From: Perognathus longimembris pacificus
Lineage: Eukaryota > Chordata > Mammalia > Rodentia > Heteromyidae
Direction of reading: 5' to 3'
Length of the DNA: 64,000 nt
NCBI RefSeq assembly: GCF_023159225.1
Contig: NC_063168.1
Span: 39,979,562 to 40,043,561, forward strand
Shown: in pieces, positions 54,190-64,000 of the stretch
How the letters are laid out: each line of letters begins with the position of its first letter
Numbering within the stretch: position 1 is the first letter of the stretch
The notes under the pieces: model-generated
What the model saw: the letters and a program-made list of their open reading frames with translations, nothing else
Told to the model about the DNA's origin: nothing
Database searches by the model: none
Position numbers and translations under genes: made by a program

Positions 54190-54412
54190 TTGCTCTCCTC
54201 CTCCTTCTCTTTCTCCTCCTCCTCCTCTTCCTCCCTTATTCCACGGGTGCTCTTCCACTTAAGCCACAAATCTAGCCTGGCTTTTTGCTGGTTAATTGAA
54301 GATGAAGTCTTGCAGACATTTTCTGCCCAGGCTGGCTTTGAACTTATAAATCTTCCAGAACTGAGCCTCCTGAGTAGCTAAGATTACAGGTTGAGCCACT
54401 GGTGCCAGGTTT
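54190..54412 (-). mobile_element. B1-Geo SINE with CTC-rich tail
   Basis: Tail position holds a (CTC)n tract (54,195-54,233), followed by a shortened Geo complement (ttccacttaagccacaaatc), the linker (ggttaattgaagatgaagtc) and the B1 complement. Confidence 0.8.
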
Positions 54413-54474
54413 AGTTTTTGTCTCTTTGAGTTTCTTCTTTTACACGAGTTAGAACAGCAAGAGTTCTTTGTGTT

Positions 54475-54592
54475 GTTTTGTTTTTAGACAAATTGTCACT
54501 ATGGAGCTCAGGATAATGTTGAACTCCAAATTCTTCTGTCTTAGCCTCCATGTGCTGGGATTATAGGCATATGTCACCATATGTATCAAGTG
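54475..54592 (-). mobile_element. B1-like SINE
   Basis: 'cactatggagctcaggataa', 'tagcctccatgtgctgggat' and 'taggcatatgtcaccatat' mark a B1 complement. Confidence 0.8.
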
Positions 54593-54734
54593 TTCAACTT
54601 TTCATCAAGATTGAAATAAGAACCTTTAAAGAATTACAAAAGGAGAAAACATTTTCTATTAATAAGCCTTTTTCATAAATGAGAGACAATTTATAATCAC
54701 TTTTACCATAGTTGAAATATTATTATTCTCACTA

Positions 54735-54920
54735 CATCTATATGGGCACTCTGCTAAGCACGTTGCATATACTCTGACACACCCAATCTATGTGAAATAT
54801 AATATTCATTTTATTTACTGACAAGGAAATGGAGGCCCAAGAGGTTGGCTCATTTGCTTGAGGTTTCTTACAGTGAGGAAGAAATAATTCACACTCAGGT
54901 CTATCTCACACCAACACCGC
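54735..54920 (+). repeat. MIR
   Basis: 'tgggcactctgctaagcacg', 'ttactgacaaggaaatggag' and 'gcccaagaggttggctcatt' follow the MIR consensus order. Confidence 0.6.
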
Positions 54921-54947
54921 TTCCAACATCCTAGCCTCTTGTTATTT

Positions 54948-55056
54948 TTCTTTTTGAGACGGCATCTCACCATGCAACCCAAGCTAAACTTGAATTTAAG
55001 ATTCTCTTGCCTTTGGCTCCTAAACTCTGAGATTACAGGTATGTGCCACCATAATA
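54948..55056 (-). mobile_element. B1-like SINE
   Basis: 'gagacggcatctcaccatgc', 'cttttgcctttggctcc'-like block and 'gagattacaggtatgtgcca' form a B1 complement. Confidence 0.78.
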
Positions 55057-55119
55057 ACAAAAGCTTTTTTTGAGAGTTTGAGAAAGGAGAGAGACTCTCA
55101 GATACTTTACTTACTAGAA

Positions 55120-55210
55120 CATTTTTTTCTTTTGCAGTAGTGAAGTTTGAACTTGGAGCCTTATACTTGCTAGGCATGTGCTTTACCCTTTGAGCCATCC
55201 TCCTGGCCTC
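55120..55210 (-). mobile_element. ID-type monomer
   Basis: 'tgaagtttgaacttggagcc', 'ttgctaggcatgtgctttac' and 'tttgagccatcctcctggcc' are the complement of an ID monomer without Geo. Confidence 0.65.
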
Positions 55211-55694
55211 ATTTAACTTTAATTCTCAGATTGGTTCTCTTGTTTTTGCCCAGTCAATCTCAGAGAGAGAGACTCCTAACCCAAGGCCACCTACAGCTGG
55301 GGTGATAGGCACTCAGCAGGTTTCCAGCAACACTGTGGACATGAACTTACTAGGAAGCCCTGCTGTATACTTCCAGCCCCACCCTTTTTTTGCATTGGAT
55401 TTATTTATTTATATTTTAAAATTTAATTTAAGTTTTGTCCTTACTGCAGCTAGAACCTTGTCCTCTCCCTTTTTTTTTTAACTTTTTGCTTTTTTATTAA
55501 GCACATTCCACAGTACAAAGCTGTCATGAATAACATCTGTACAACTTAACAGTTTCAATAGCTGTTCAGACACAAATTTATTTCAAACAGATAATTGGCA
55601 AACATAATTAATTACAAGTTAGAAGTAGAATATACCAGTGTTTTAAAACATTAATATAGCAGTAATTTATAGTTGCTCAATTATGGTTAGCAAA
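55211..55694. other. No gene seen
   Basis: Mixed sequence with T-rich runs; 'gagagagagactc' occurs near 55,264. Nothing recognised. Confidence 0.4.
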
Positions 55695-55870
55695 ATAAGT
55701 TTGTTTGTTTTTTTAACTCACAACTCTACTACTTGAGCCATACCTGCAGTTCCAGATTTTGCTGATTAATTGGAGATAAAAGTCTCAAAAATTAGTCTTC
55801 CCAGGCTTGATTCTCAGATTCCAGCCTCCTGTGTAACTAGGACTGTAGGTATGAGCCACCAGGGCCCAGT
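55695..55870 (-). mobile_element. B1-Geo SINE, Geo half truncated
   Basis: Only the inner part of Geo (ctctactacttgagccatac) remains before the linker (gattaattggagataaaagt) and the full B1 complement (gtatgagccaccagggccca). Confidence 0.8.
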
Positions 55871-55878
55871 TGCACTGG

Positions 55879-55886
<8 letters not shown>

Positions 55887-55910
<24 letters not shown>

Positions 55911-56104
55911 GGCCAGTCCTGGGCCTTGGACTCAGGGCCTGAGCACTGTTCCTGGCTTCTTCCCGCTCAAGGCTAGCACTCTACCACGTGAGCCACAGCG
56001 CCGCTTCTGGCCGTTTTTTCTGTATATGTGGTGCTGGGGAATCGAACCTAGGACCTCGTGTATCCGAGGCAGGCACTCTTGCCACTAGGCTATATCCCCA
56101 GCCC
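55887..56104 (-). mobile_element. IDL-Geo SINE, 16-bp perfect TSD, young
   Basis: Full dimer with a T27 tail, CpGs preserved (accgagg-type 'tatccgaggcaggc', 'gccgcttctgg'). The TSD tgcactggatattttt is exact at 55871-55886 and 56105-56120. It landed between a B1-Geo copy and a B1 fragment. Confidence 0.95.
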
Positions 56105-56120
56105 TGCACTGGATATTTTT

Positions 56121-56188
56121 GAGACAGGGTGTGTACCTGGACTTCAACCCACCTGTATTACAGACATGTACCACTGCACCCACCCACT
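56121..56188 (-). mobile_element. B1-like SINE fragment
   Basis: 'gagacagggtgtgtacctgg' and 'attacagacatgtaccactg' are the two ends of a B1 complement with the middle deleted. Confidence 0.6.
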
Positions 56189-56311
56189 TACTAGCTTTCA
56201 TGTAAACATAATTATTCAAAATATGTGGTCAACGAAATTTTAAAAACCCTGACAATTTAAATCAAATTATAAAACTATTTGTGTGTATGGGGCGGGGGGG
56301 GGGGTTGTCTT

Positions 56312-56392
56312 TTCTTTTTTGGTACTGAGGATTGAACCCAGGACCTTGCACTTGCTAGGCAAGCACTTTGCCACTGAGCTACATCCCAGCCC
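56312..56392 (-). mobile_element. ID-type monomer
   Basis: 'tactgaggattgaacccagg', 'acttgctaggcaagcacttt' and 'gccactgagctacatccca' are a well-preserved ID complement, with no Geo half. Confidence 0.8.
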
Positions 56393-56394
56393 AT

Positions 56395-56606
56395 TTTTGT
56401 TTTGTTTTGTTTTTTGCCAGTCCTCGGGCTTGAACTCAGGGCCTGAGCACTGTCCCTGGCTTCTTTTTTTTTGCTCAAGGCTAGCACTCTACCACTTGAG
56501 CCACAGTGCCACTTCTAGCTTTTTCTATATATGTGGTGATGAGGAATGGAACTCAGGGCTTCATGTAAACGAGGTGAGCACTTTACCACTAGGCCATATT
56601 CCCAGC

Positions 56607-56608
<2 letters not shown>
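56395..56608 (-). mobile_element. IDL-Geo SINE
   Basis: Complement of a full dimer; a T9 run expands the GAGCAAAAAG block. It abuts the preceding ID and, at its 5' side, a (GT)n array that has probably absorbed the TSD. Confidence 0.92.
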
Positions 56609-56657
<49 letters not shown>

Positions 56658-56681
56658 TGTGTGTGTGTGCATGTGTGTGAA
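56609..56681 (+). repeat. (GT)n microsatellite
   Basis: About 33 GT units with single interruptions. Confidence 0.97.
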
Positions 56682-56689
56682 GGCACAGT

Positions 56690-57609
56690 TTGAGAAGTTT
56701 TAAGCACCTGGCCTCTTCTGTGCTTACATTTCAAATAACCCAACTTGAAAGTCATCCGCTCCTTAATAAGGGCTGCCAATATGGAATAAGGAAAAGAAGA
56801 AAAAGCTTTCAACAGAAAGTTTCTCTTGTGTTTGGTGAACAGAGCAGTATTGTTGTTTGTTTTCTGAAGGGGACAGGAGGTGGGGGTGGCAGTGGGGGCG
56901 TTTGTTTTTATGAAGCCTGCTTTGAAGAGCTCTTCTGAAGCCTTCCCAGGAGCCAAGCAGGAGTGCTGGGCTTTAATGTAGCCCCGGCCAGGGCTCAGCT
57001 GTAAGTCATTTATACTTCCAGAATTCTCTCCAAGAGGACTCTAGACCCAAGCAGCTGAAAAATCATACAGCAGAGTCCAAATTGCTATGGACTCTGTAGT
57101 AGAAATGAAAGTATTTATTATGGTGTTTTTTTGTTTTGTTTTGTTGTATTTAGTCATATGGATTAACAGAATTGAGAAGAACCTGGTTTTCTCCCATTGG
57201 GTGAGAAGATACATGCTATCTGAGGTATAGCTAGCATAGGAGAAGGCTAAGAAAACATTCTCTGAATTGTGTCTTAATGGATCATGTAGAATGCACCAGA
57301 ATCAACTATCCATAAGACAGGACTCAGAGCCAATCTGGGTATTTTTCTTTGGTTGTTTTAGTTTCCTCAAAGCCATTTGAAAGTTTTCTGGGCTGTGCCT
57401 TCTCTTCGATCTTACTGAATTCTCCCTGATCCTGCAGAAAGAACAGGGGTACTGATAGTGCTGCCCCTCATGGGGTCACTATACCCCAAACAAATGGTGG
57501 CCATTGGTTTCTGAGCCATTGGAATCAGGTGATATGAACTAGAGAGAGAGAGTCAGTGCAGCTGGTGTGAGAAGAAAACCCTAGGAATACTTCAACTGTC
57601 AAAGTTTTG
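56690..57609. other. No gene seen
   Basis: Unique DNA of average composition, including a G-rich stretch at 56,870-56,900. No exon could be supported. Confidence 0.45.
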
Positions 57610-57845
57610 CCTTCTTTATTTTGCGCTGGCACTGTGGGCTTGAATGAAAGGCCTAGGCTCTTTTCCTTAGCTTTTCCCCTTAAGGCTGGCACTCTACTAC
57701 CTGAGCCATACCTCCAATTCTGACATTTTGCTGGTTAATTGGAAATAAGAAATCTCGAAGATTTCTTTGCCTATACTGGCTTTGAACCTCCATCCTCAGA
57801 TTTCAGCCTCCTGAGTAGCTAGGATTGCAGGCATAAGCCAAATGT
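57610..57845 (-). mobile_element. B1-Geo dimeric SINE
   Basis: Geo complement (ctctactacctgagccatac), linker (ggttaattggaaataagaaa) and B1 complement (cctcctgagtagctaggatt) present. Confidence 0.85.
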
Positions 57846-58084
57846 ACCCAAAGGTTTGCCTTTCTAAATATCCTTTTGCTTTAGGAACTGGTACCTAGTA
57901 CAAAGCTGCAGCAAGAAGTTAGTAAACTACTCTTTACTTCTCTAGTCTCACTAAAAACCAAAAACTAACAAGATAAACATGTTTTGTTAAAATATTCATT
58001 TTTCCAATCAGAGATTTCTCTTCTAATTTTAGATTTTTTTCTCTGAATAGGAAATATATTTACATTATTAAAGCCCATGACACT

Positions 58085-58601
58085 TGTTGGGGTTTTTTTG
58101 ACCCTCCCGGCTCGGACTCTTACTTCTTCCTTCCCACTCTCCCTTTCACGCCCTCTCCCCTAGTCATTCGACCTGCAAATAAGCTAGAGTGGAATGGGGG
58201 AGATAGCTCCGACCTGGCGCGCACGTGGTCTGCCGCAGATATGTGCCCGCCTCCTTGCCGCTAGAAGTCTGGCGTACATATGCAACGGGGCTGGCTTCTT
58301 AGAGCGAACTACCTTTATTGAGACAAGGACAAGGGGAGATGATTCCGAGGGGAGGGGTTTGGCCAGGATGTCAATAGGCTGAAAGGTATCACCTGACCCC
58401 CAAGGGCTAACGTCACTCGAGCGGGCCGAACCAGGGCGGGGTTGGTAGGCGCCGGGCTGGCTAGCGTGGGTTGGGTTGGGGGCTGTTTGCCCAACCGGTT
58501 CCTCTGGATTCCGATCCAGAGGGCGTAGCAGGGCCGCATTCCCCAGGGCTGGGGGAGGGGCATCAAGCCCCTTCCATCAAGGGGAAAGATGGACCCCAAC
58601 A
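58085..58601 (-). mobile_element. Solo LTR of a class II (ERVK-like) endogenous retrovirus
   Basis: The 517-bp unit starts TGTTGGGG and ends CCCCAACA, a perfect 8-bp terminal inverted repeat with the canonical TG...CA ends. It is flanked by the 6-bp direct repeat gacact (58079-58084 and 58602-58607). A 6-bp duplication is typical of class II ERVs. A polyadenylation signal AATAAA lies at 58319-58314 on the minus strand, about in the middle, which supports minus orientation with U3 on the right and R-U5 on the left. A TGACGTTA CRE-like site lies in the presumed U3. It is CpG-rich relative to its surroundings. No internal retroviral genes are present, so recombination between two LTRs has removed them. 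Confidence 0.88.
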
Positions 58602-58815
58602 GACACTCACCCCTATAATCCTAGTAACTTAGAAGACTGAGACCTGGAGAATGGTGATTGAAACTAATCTGGGTAGGAAAGTGCTCAAAACTTCATCTCT
58701 GATTAACCAGCAAAAACCTGGGCTGGAGATGTAGTTCAAGCAGTAGAGTGCCGTTTGTGAGCTAGCAAGCTGAACAAAAACAAGGCCCTGAGTTCAAACC
58801 CAGACACCACAGGGA
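58602..58815 (+). mobile_element. B1-Geo-like SINE interrupted by the solo LTR
   Basis: 'cacccctataatcctagtaa', 'ctctgattaaccagcaaaaa' and 'ccctgagttcaaacccagac' are B1, linker and B-box blocks. The right monomer starts 'ctgggctggagatgtagttc', nearer to ID than to Geo. Its first bases (up to gacact) lie left of the LTR, so the LTR landed in the SINE's 5' end. Confidence 0.7.
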
Positions 58816-58829
58816 ATATATATGTATAT

Positions 58830-59300
58830 CCTCATTTATCTCATTTCTCATCCGATTCACCTGTTACTCCAATCCCTTCCCCTACAGGTAACATCAGTCT
58901 GGATTTTTTTTAAGTCAATGGATTGTTCTTCCAGTGTGCCTGTCCAATGATTCTTTAGGAATATGTAAACAAAGCCAATGTTTATTCTTATTACTTCTAT
59001 TTTTTACATAATAAATAGAATGTTACAAACAATACTGCCCCTTGTTCTTCTCACTTAATGTATCATATGTATACTATACTGTATATACATATCTATGTAT
59101 ATATCATTGTGGTTTGAACTCAGGCTTGTGCACTTGCTAGACAGGCACTCTATCACTTGAGCTATGCCTTCAGTCCCATCCTAGAGGTTACCTCACTAGC
59201 ACATGGTAAGTGCTCTGTTGTTTCATTACAGATGCACAGTATTCCGTTATGTGCTGCACATTTACTCATTGTTTTAGTCTTTTGTTCTTACAGTGCAATG
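58830..59300 (-). mobile_element. Ancient L1-type fragment
   Basis: 'gaatgttacaaacaatactg', 'cttctcacttaatgtatc' and 'acagatgcacagtattccgt' resemble the complement of old L1 3' sequences. An ID monomer splits it. Confidence 0.45.
59104..59178 (-). mobile_element. ID-type monomer inside the old L1
   Basis: 'gtggtttgaactcaggcttg', 'cttgctagacaggcactcta' and 'cttgagctatgccttcagtc' are an ID complement. Confidence 0.65.
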
Positions 59301-59879
59301 AAGGACAAAGACTTCTGAGGTCCATCTTTGTGATTTATCATTACCTGCAGTCCTACAATCTTGTGTGTGGCTTCAGGGAGTGTGTACTCAACTTACATAG
59401 GGTAGAGATGAAGGTGGCTACAAGTAGGGACATATCATACTTTTTCAGAGGAAAGCAAACTCCTGTGGAGTGACATGTCCAAGGGCAGAGATCATATGCT
59501 AGTTCCCAGGATGTGTCCCCAGTAGGTCACACTGCTGGGCACATCACCAGTACCTTCAGGAGTATAAGACCTATGGGATACAAAGTAAGACTTGGGATGA
59601 GCCACAAAGCCATAGGTCTTGAGAAAATTTGGTCAACGAAGGGTCTACTTGGTTAGGGGCAACCTACAAAGATATCAAGAAAGCTGCATTCAAGATGGGC
59701 TTTGAAGGATATGTAGGATTTTGTTAGATAGAAAAGGTGAAATAGGATATTCCAAGAGCAGAGAAGAGAAACAAGGTGTGAACTCAGGGAAACATCAGTA
59801 CCCTTGGGTAGCAAGAACATCTGATTAGAACCTAATAGATGATTAGAAGAAAAGAATACTAGGCGCTAAATTGAGATCA
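59301..59879. other. No gene seen
   Basis: Unique DNA; an 87-codon plus frame (59,210-59,473) overlaps repeats and is unsupported. Confidence 0.45.
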
Positions 59880-60010
59880 TATAGCACATACTTTATCTCG
59901 ACATTGTTCTGTGTGTTTTGTCGATATTAAGTATTAATATTTACAACCCCATGATGTATCTTCCCCTACTTTTCAAATGGGGACAATGTACACAGAGAAG
60001 ATAGAATGTC
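59880..60010 (+). repeat. MIR fragment
   Basis: 'agcacatactttatctcgac', 'caaccccatgatgtatcttc' and 'caaatggggacaatgtacac' match the central MIR order loosely. Confidence 0.45.
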
Positions 60011-60162
60011 AATTATATTCTAGGAGTCTGACATTTCTGTGTTCCTAGGAGATAAGTTAGAAAGTGAGACTGGGGGTGGAGGATCATATTTTAGAGGTTC
60101 TTGGAATGTATGTTGAGATAGGCAAAGATTATGCTACCATGGATTGTAAAGATTCAAAGGGG

Positions 60163-60398
60163 AAGCTGCATGTTGGTGGCTCATGCTTGCAATCCTAGCT
60201 ACTTAGGAGGCTGAGATCTGAGGATCCTGGTTCAAAGCCAGGCTAGGCCGGACAGTCCATAAGATTCATATCTGTAGCTAACCACCCCAAATCAAGAATT
60301 GGAGGTGTGGCCCAAGTGGTAGAGCACCACCTTGAGAGCAAAAGATAAGGGACAGTGCCTAGGCCCTGAGTTCAAACCACAGTACCAGAAACAAAAAG
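60163..60398 (+). mobile_element. B1-Geo dimeric SINE
   Basis: B1 half (gttggtggctcatgcttgca), linker (gtagctaaccaccccaaatc) and Geo half (gtggcccaagtggtagagca) are clear. Confidence 0.88.
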
Positions 60399-60534
60399 GA
60401 GGGGATGAGTAACATTATTAAGTATCTACTATGTCTTATACTTTGGTGGGGGGAACCAGGAGGAAGACAGAGGTGATAGGAGGGTAAATAGTATAGAATA
60501 TATTATATAATATACACTTAGATGTATATGTGTT

Positions 60535-60536
60535 TG

Positions 60537-60572
<36 letters not shown>
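60535..60572 (+). repeat. (GT)n microsatellite
   Basis: About 17 GT units. Confidence 0.97.
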
Positions 60573-60574
<2 letters not shown>

Positions 60575-60732
60575 ATAGTACAGTGAAACCCATCAAAAAC
60601 TTACAAAGAGGAAGAGGTTAAGAAGCGTGTTATACATGGGATGGATTTGATCAAAGTACATTAGACCAATGTATTAAGCATCATAAATGAAACTCCTTGA
60701 TACAATTAAAAATTAAATTAAAACAATCATAT

Positions 60733-60818
60733 GTGGTGCTAGGATGAAGCTCAGTGGTTGAGTGCCTAGCATGTGAGACCCTGGGTTCAAACCCCAGCAC
60801 TGAAAACAACTAACAACC
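60733..60818 (+). mobile_element. ID-type monomer
   Basis: 'ctaggatgaagctcagtggt', 'tgcctagcatgtgagaccct' and 'gggttcaaaccccagcactg' give a complete ID monomer with A and B boxes. Confidence 0.82.
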
Positions 60819-60837
60819 ACAAACCACATGATAGATG

Positions 60838-60960
60838 TTATTTTCTACTGTATTCAGGTGACATTAAGGAATTGAAAGGGTAACTTGCCTAAAGTCTCAA
60901 AGCTGCCAAGTGGCAGAGGGTATGGTGAGCCCCAGGGTGCTGTCCATAGACCCACATCAT
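60838..60960 (+). repeat. MIR fragment
   Basis: 'aggtgacattaaggaattga', 'gtaacttgcctaaagtctca' and 'agctgccaagtggcagaggg' are the conserved 3' half of MIR. Confidence 0.6.
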
Positions 60961-61195
60961 CCATAAGTAGCTCACCAATTACCTTATGCACAGCCTGGAG
61001 GTACTATGGCTCTCGGATCCATTAGTCATGGAAAAGACTAAGATAAGCACAGTCAGGCCTTCATATAACTTCAAACTTGCCCAGAGACTTTCATATGCTA
61101 CCATGCTACACAAATCAGCTAAGAGTTAAATGTTGCATTTTTTCATTTCCAAAACTAATTTTAATGTCGTATTACCTTCCTGTCCTACCTCTCTC

Positions 61196-61295
61196 TCTAT
61201 TTTAAAATTTTTATTGTCAAACTGATGTACAGAGAGGTTACAATTTCATATGTTAGGCATTGGATACATTTCTTGTACTGTGCCCTCTGTTCAAG
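61196..61295 (-). mobile_element. 5'-truncated L1, 3' end
   Basis: 'tttttattgtcaaactgatg', 'acagagaggttacaatttca' and 'taggcattggatacatttct' repeat the L1 3' UTR end of 38.93 kb, indicating the same L1 family. Confidence 0.75.
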
Positions 61296-62521
61296 CTGTA
61301 TTCAGTAGCCTTGGTGTTGGGAGAGCTATATCAGTTTAGTGATGCCTCAGTAGACCATGCTGGAGAAAGAAAGGAGAGATATTTCCTGGCTACTTGGTAT
61401 GTTATCACTCTTCACAGTTGTGTAAAGCCTAAATACAGAAGGGTGCTTAAATCTTACTTTCTGAGGCATGCACTGAAGAGAAGTCTACCTACACTTGCAC
61501 ATCTCACAAAAGTGGTGTGTTTTGTTCTTTCTGTCCATGTATGCCTTTGTAATCAAAATGGAAAACAAAATCTGAGTTGACATCTAAAGGAGAAATACCA
61601 AGTTTCTTTGCTATGTCTTTCCCACAGGTGAACAGGTTGGGATGTTAGGAGCCAGAAATAATATGTAGGATACATCTGTCTAGATGATACTTCTCATTAG
61701 CTGCTGGTCTAACATACAATCCAATGTTTTCATCATGTTACTGTGAGTCTATCCATAAACATACCTTTACCTAATTCCTCCAGAAGACCTCCTGAAATGT
61801 AAAATTTATACATGGTATAGCTCAACCAAGTACAATCTTTGTCACTAAGAAAAGATTCTACAAATGTCACGTGTGAAAATGATAATTAAGCTACAAATTA
61901 AAGGAGGTTTTTGTAAGGAGTTGTTATTTTAAAAAATTGGTGTGGAGCTTCCTTTTCAATTCCTAGAGTAACTTCAAATGAATGGCTAGCAGTGCTGCTG
62001 CTGCTGGTTTTTCTACATCATAAAATGACATTATTATAAGGCTGAGAGTGATGTAATACCTATTCTTATTTAGAGAGCTCAAATACGGTTGGAGGCTTAG
62101 CCATAACTGCAAGGTATTCTAGAATCACTCAGAGAAGAAGTATTGAAGAGTTTGGAGATGTTTAATGTTAATCTCTTCAGATAACAGAAAGGACTGCCTG
62201 TTGGCGTTTCCTCTTGATTTTGTAGCACTTTGCTGTTGCTACTAAAACTTGATTTCTTCAAAGTTGTGATTGAAGTCCAAGCCTAGCTGCATTATGACTG
62301 AATAGGTAGGATACTGCAGGGTCATTTTTTTTCCTCTAAGTCTATAGAAATAGGAACCCTAAGGAAAGATACAAGTAAGAGGGATTTTCTTGCTTGTAAT
62401 CTTCCTTAGGTCAAAATGAGCAATTTATAATGATAGGAATACTAATCAACACATTGAGAAATAGAGTAGTAGCATAGTATAAAATGTGGGTAAATATGCT
62501 AGTTGTAAACAAAATATGAAT
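61296..62521. other. No gene seen
   Basis: About 1.2 kb of unique AT-rich DNA. A 106-codon plus frame (61,260-61,580) starts inside the L1 end and shows no domain. Confidence 0.45.
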
Positions 62522-62605
62522 CTAGAGACTGAGTCATGTCTGTAATTGTAGAGGGGCTGAATAGTAAGCATAAAGTCCTGAGTTCAAACCCTACTACTGC
62601 CAAGA
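62522..62605 (+). mobile_element. Degenerate tRNA-type SINE
   Basis: 'gactgagtcatgtctgtaat' and 'tcctgagttcaaaccctact' suggest a worn B1/ID or Geo-type element whose tail became the purine array that follows. Confidence 0.5.
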
Positions 62606-62873
62606 AGAAGGGAAACAGGAAGGAAAAGGAGAAGGGGTATGAGAAGGAGGAAGAGGAAGAGGAGAAGGAGTAGGAAGAGGAGGAGGAGGAGGAGGAGGAG
62701 GAGGAGGAGGAGGAGGAGGAGGAGGAGGAGGAGGAGGAGGAGGAGGAGGAGGAGGAGAAAAAGCAGAAGAAAAGAAGAAGAAGATGAAGATGAAGAAGAA
62801 GAAGAAGAAGAAGAAGAAGAAGAAGAAGAAGAAGAAGAAGAAGAAGAAGAAGACGAAGAAGAAGAAGAAGAGG
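62603..62873 (+). repeat. Long (GGA)n then (GAA)n purine array
   Basis: About 270 bp of almost pure purine: mixed AGG/AAG, then about 25 uninterrupted GGA units (near 62,678-62,756), then about 30 GAA/GAT units (62,776-62,870). Long Arg/Glu and Ser/Leu frames here are compositional. Confidence 0.97.
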
Positions 62874-62875
62874 AA

Positions 62876-64000
62876 AACACATATAAGTTTAGTACTTAAC
62901 TATTAATACAAATATTTTTGTCTTTGGACATGTACAAATACATAGGAATGTTTCTTAAGTACATGCAATTAGAATCCTCAGCCTATAAAACATACCAGCC
63001 TAGGGAGAAAATTTCTCACCTTATGAATACAGAATTTATATTTTGTATAATTCTGGTAGCTTTTTAGGTTATAGAGATGGACCAGAATTTGATGCTCCAT
63101 AAGTTTAAGGAAATGTGGTAGGCATTCTAAATTGCAACCTCCACCCAGTGAGTTCAGGAAGATAACTTCATCTCTTGTGATTGTTTCTTTATCTCCCAAC
63201 ATCTTTCTAGAGTTTTCAAAAACTTTAGGCATTCTATAAAGTAATTCAGGACCAACCCAAGAAGGAGGAAGAGAGTAAAGGAGAGGGAGGCCAGACCTGG
63301 TGAAAAAACACTAAGTTTCTGAATAAGCATTGTTTTAGCTTTTATTGGTGGTGTTTCATGTTCTAGACTATTTCTTACCCATTCATACATTTTCTCCTGG
63401 CTCTTAGAAAACTGAAGTCTCCATGGAACATTCCATGAATTGTCATCAATGTTACAGTTCTACTAAAATAACTAGAGTCTATTTATAAACCACAGGAAAT
63501 TGTTCTTGCTCAGGATACAGTCTGAATAGTGATTTTAAAAATGGAAAACACTGTCAATCATCCATATGTTTTCTCTATTTACTGTTTCCCAAACTGGCCT
63601 TAGAGAATCCCTGTCTCACTACCTTTGTTCGTGCTGTTTTCACAGCTAGGAATAGCTCAGGTCCTACTTTTAGGGGGAAAGGTAGAAGTTCTGTGCTTTT
63701 TTGACATGAGCTTCTTCTCGCACCCTTCTACAAAACCAGAACCCTCTTCTTTTGCCCATTGTATAATGCTAAGTTCTTCCAGAAAGACTATAAATTCCTT
63801 GAGAAAGGGTCCCTACATGATAAACATGACAATATCAGATTTAAAGTTAAGAACACGGAGTGCACTGGACATTGTGCATAATGAGTGTTGCTTTCAAGTG
63901 ACAGGGGTAAACACTGGCATCCCATAAGCTAGACCCCACTCTCTACTCTCTCTGAGTAGGCTGTAAAGCATCTTTAGGGTCTTCCTTTCTCCCCTGCCCT
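62876..64000. other. No gene seen
   Basis: Unique DNA to the window end. Frames of 78-100 codons (63,154-63,390 minus; 63,625-63,927 plus) lack domains or splice context. Confidence 0.45.

Noticed and set aside
58085..58601. A full provirus at the LTR
   Set aside because: Only one LTR and no internal coding sequence are present; both TSD copies directly touch the single LTR.
60733..60818. A possible tRNA gene
   Set aside because: A and B boxes are present, but the sequence is an ID-type SINE monomer with an A-rich tail and no complete cloverleaf.
62499..62899. Leu-rich, Ser-rich and Arg-rich frames
   Set aside because: These are translations of the GGA/GAA array in its different phases.

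Overview
The window is mammalian nuclear DNA from a rodent, very probably a geomyoid (kangaroo rat, pocket mouse or pocket gopher group). The diagnosis rests on a dimeric SINE whose left half is a tRNA-Ala/ID-type monomer and whose right half is the 'Geo' monomer. This is the IDL-Geo family, which I recall as described only from Geomyoidea. At least fourteen IDL-Geo copies are present, many with intact target-site duplications (TSDs). A second, older dimer joins a B1/7SL-like left half to the same Geo right half and occurs about twenty times. Rodent L1s and ancient MIR-like and LINE-like fragments complete the picture. I find no prokaryotic features, no CRISPR and no viral coding sequence.

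Layout. (1) 1-35.6 kb is gene-poor, intron-like or intergenic DNA full of SINEs, microsatellites and old repeats, with no convincing coding exon. (2) About 35.6-38.3 kb is a strong CpG island, surely a promoter. It holds a TATA-like box with a downstream plus-strand splice donor, a rival minus-strand donor, and a short AT-rich core with TAAT sites inside an inverted repeat. I could not identify the gene; its first exon is probably non-coding. (3) 38.3-39.9 kb is sparse. (4) 39,948-51,269 is one 11.3 kb minus-strand L1 insertion bracketed by a single 17-bp TSD, yet built from two L1 copies. The first (40.2-46.84 kb) has a 3' UTR, a broken ORF2, an open ORF1 and a 5' UTR. The second (46.84-51.25 kb) has the first third of ORF2, a broken ORF1 and a longer 5' UTR with tandem monomers. 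About 240 bp of non-L1 sequence lies between the L1 3' end and the poly(A), which looks like a 3' transduction. (5) 51.3-64 kb is again SINE-rich, with a complete solo LTR (class II ERV type, 6-bp TSD) at 58.1-58.6 kb and a long GGA/GAA tract near 62.7 kb.

How the parts relate. The only long protein-coding sequences belong to L1, and only ORF1 of the first L1 is uninterrupted. The SINEs would have been mobilised in trans by L1 machinery. IDL-Geo copies left of the CpG island are almost all on the plus strand, and those to its right are all on the minus strand, which would fit transcription leaving the island in both directions. The numbers are small and this is inference. Coordinates of old repeats are approximate to about 10-20 bp, because they were placed by eye without alignment software.
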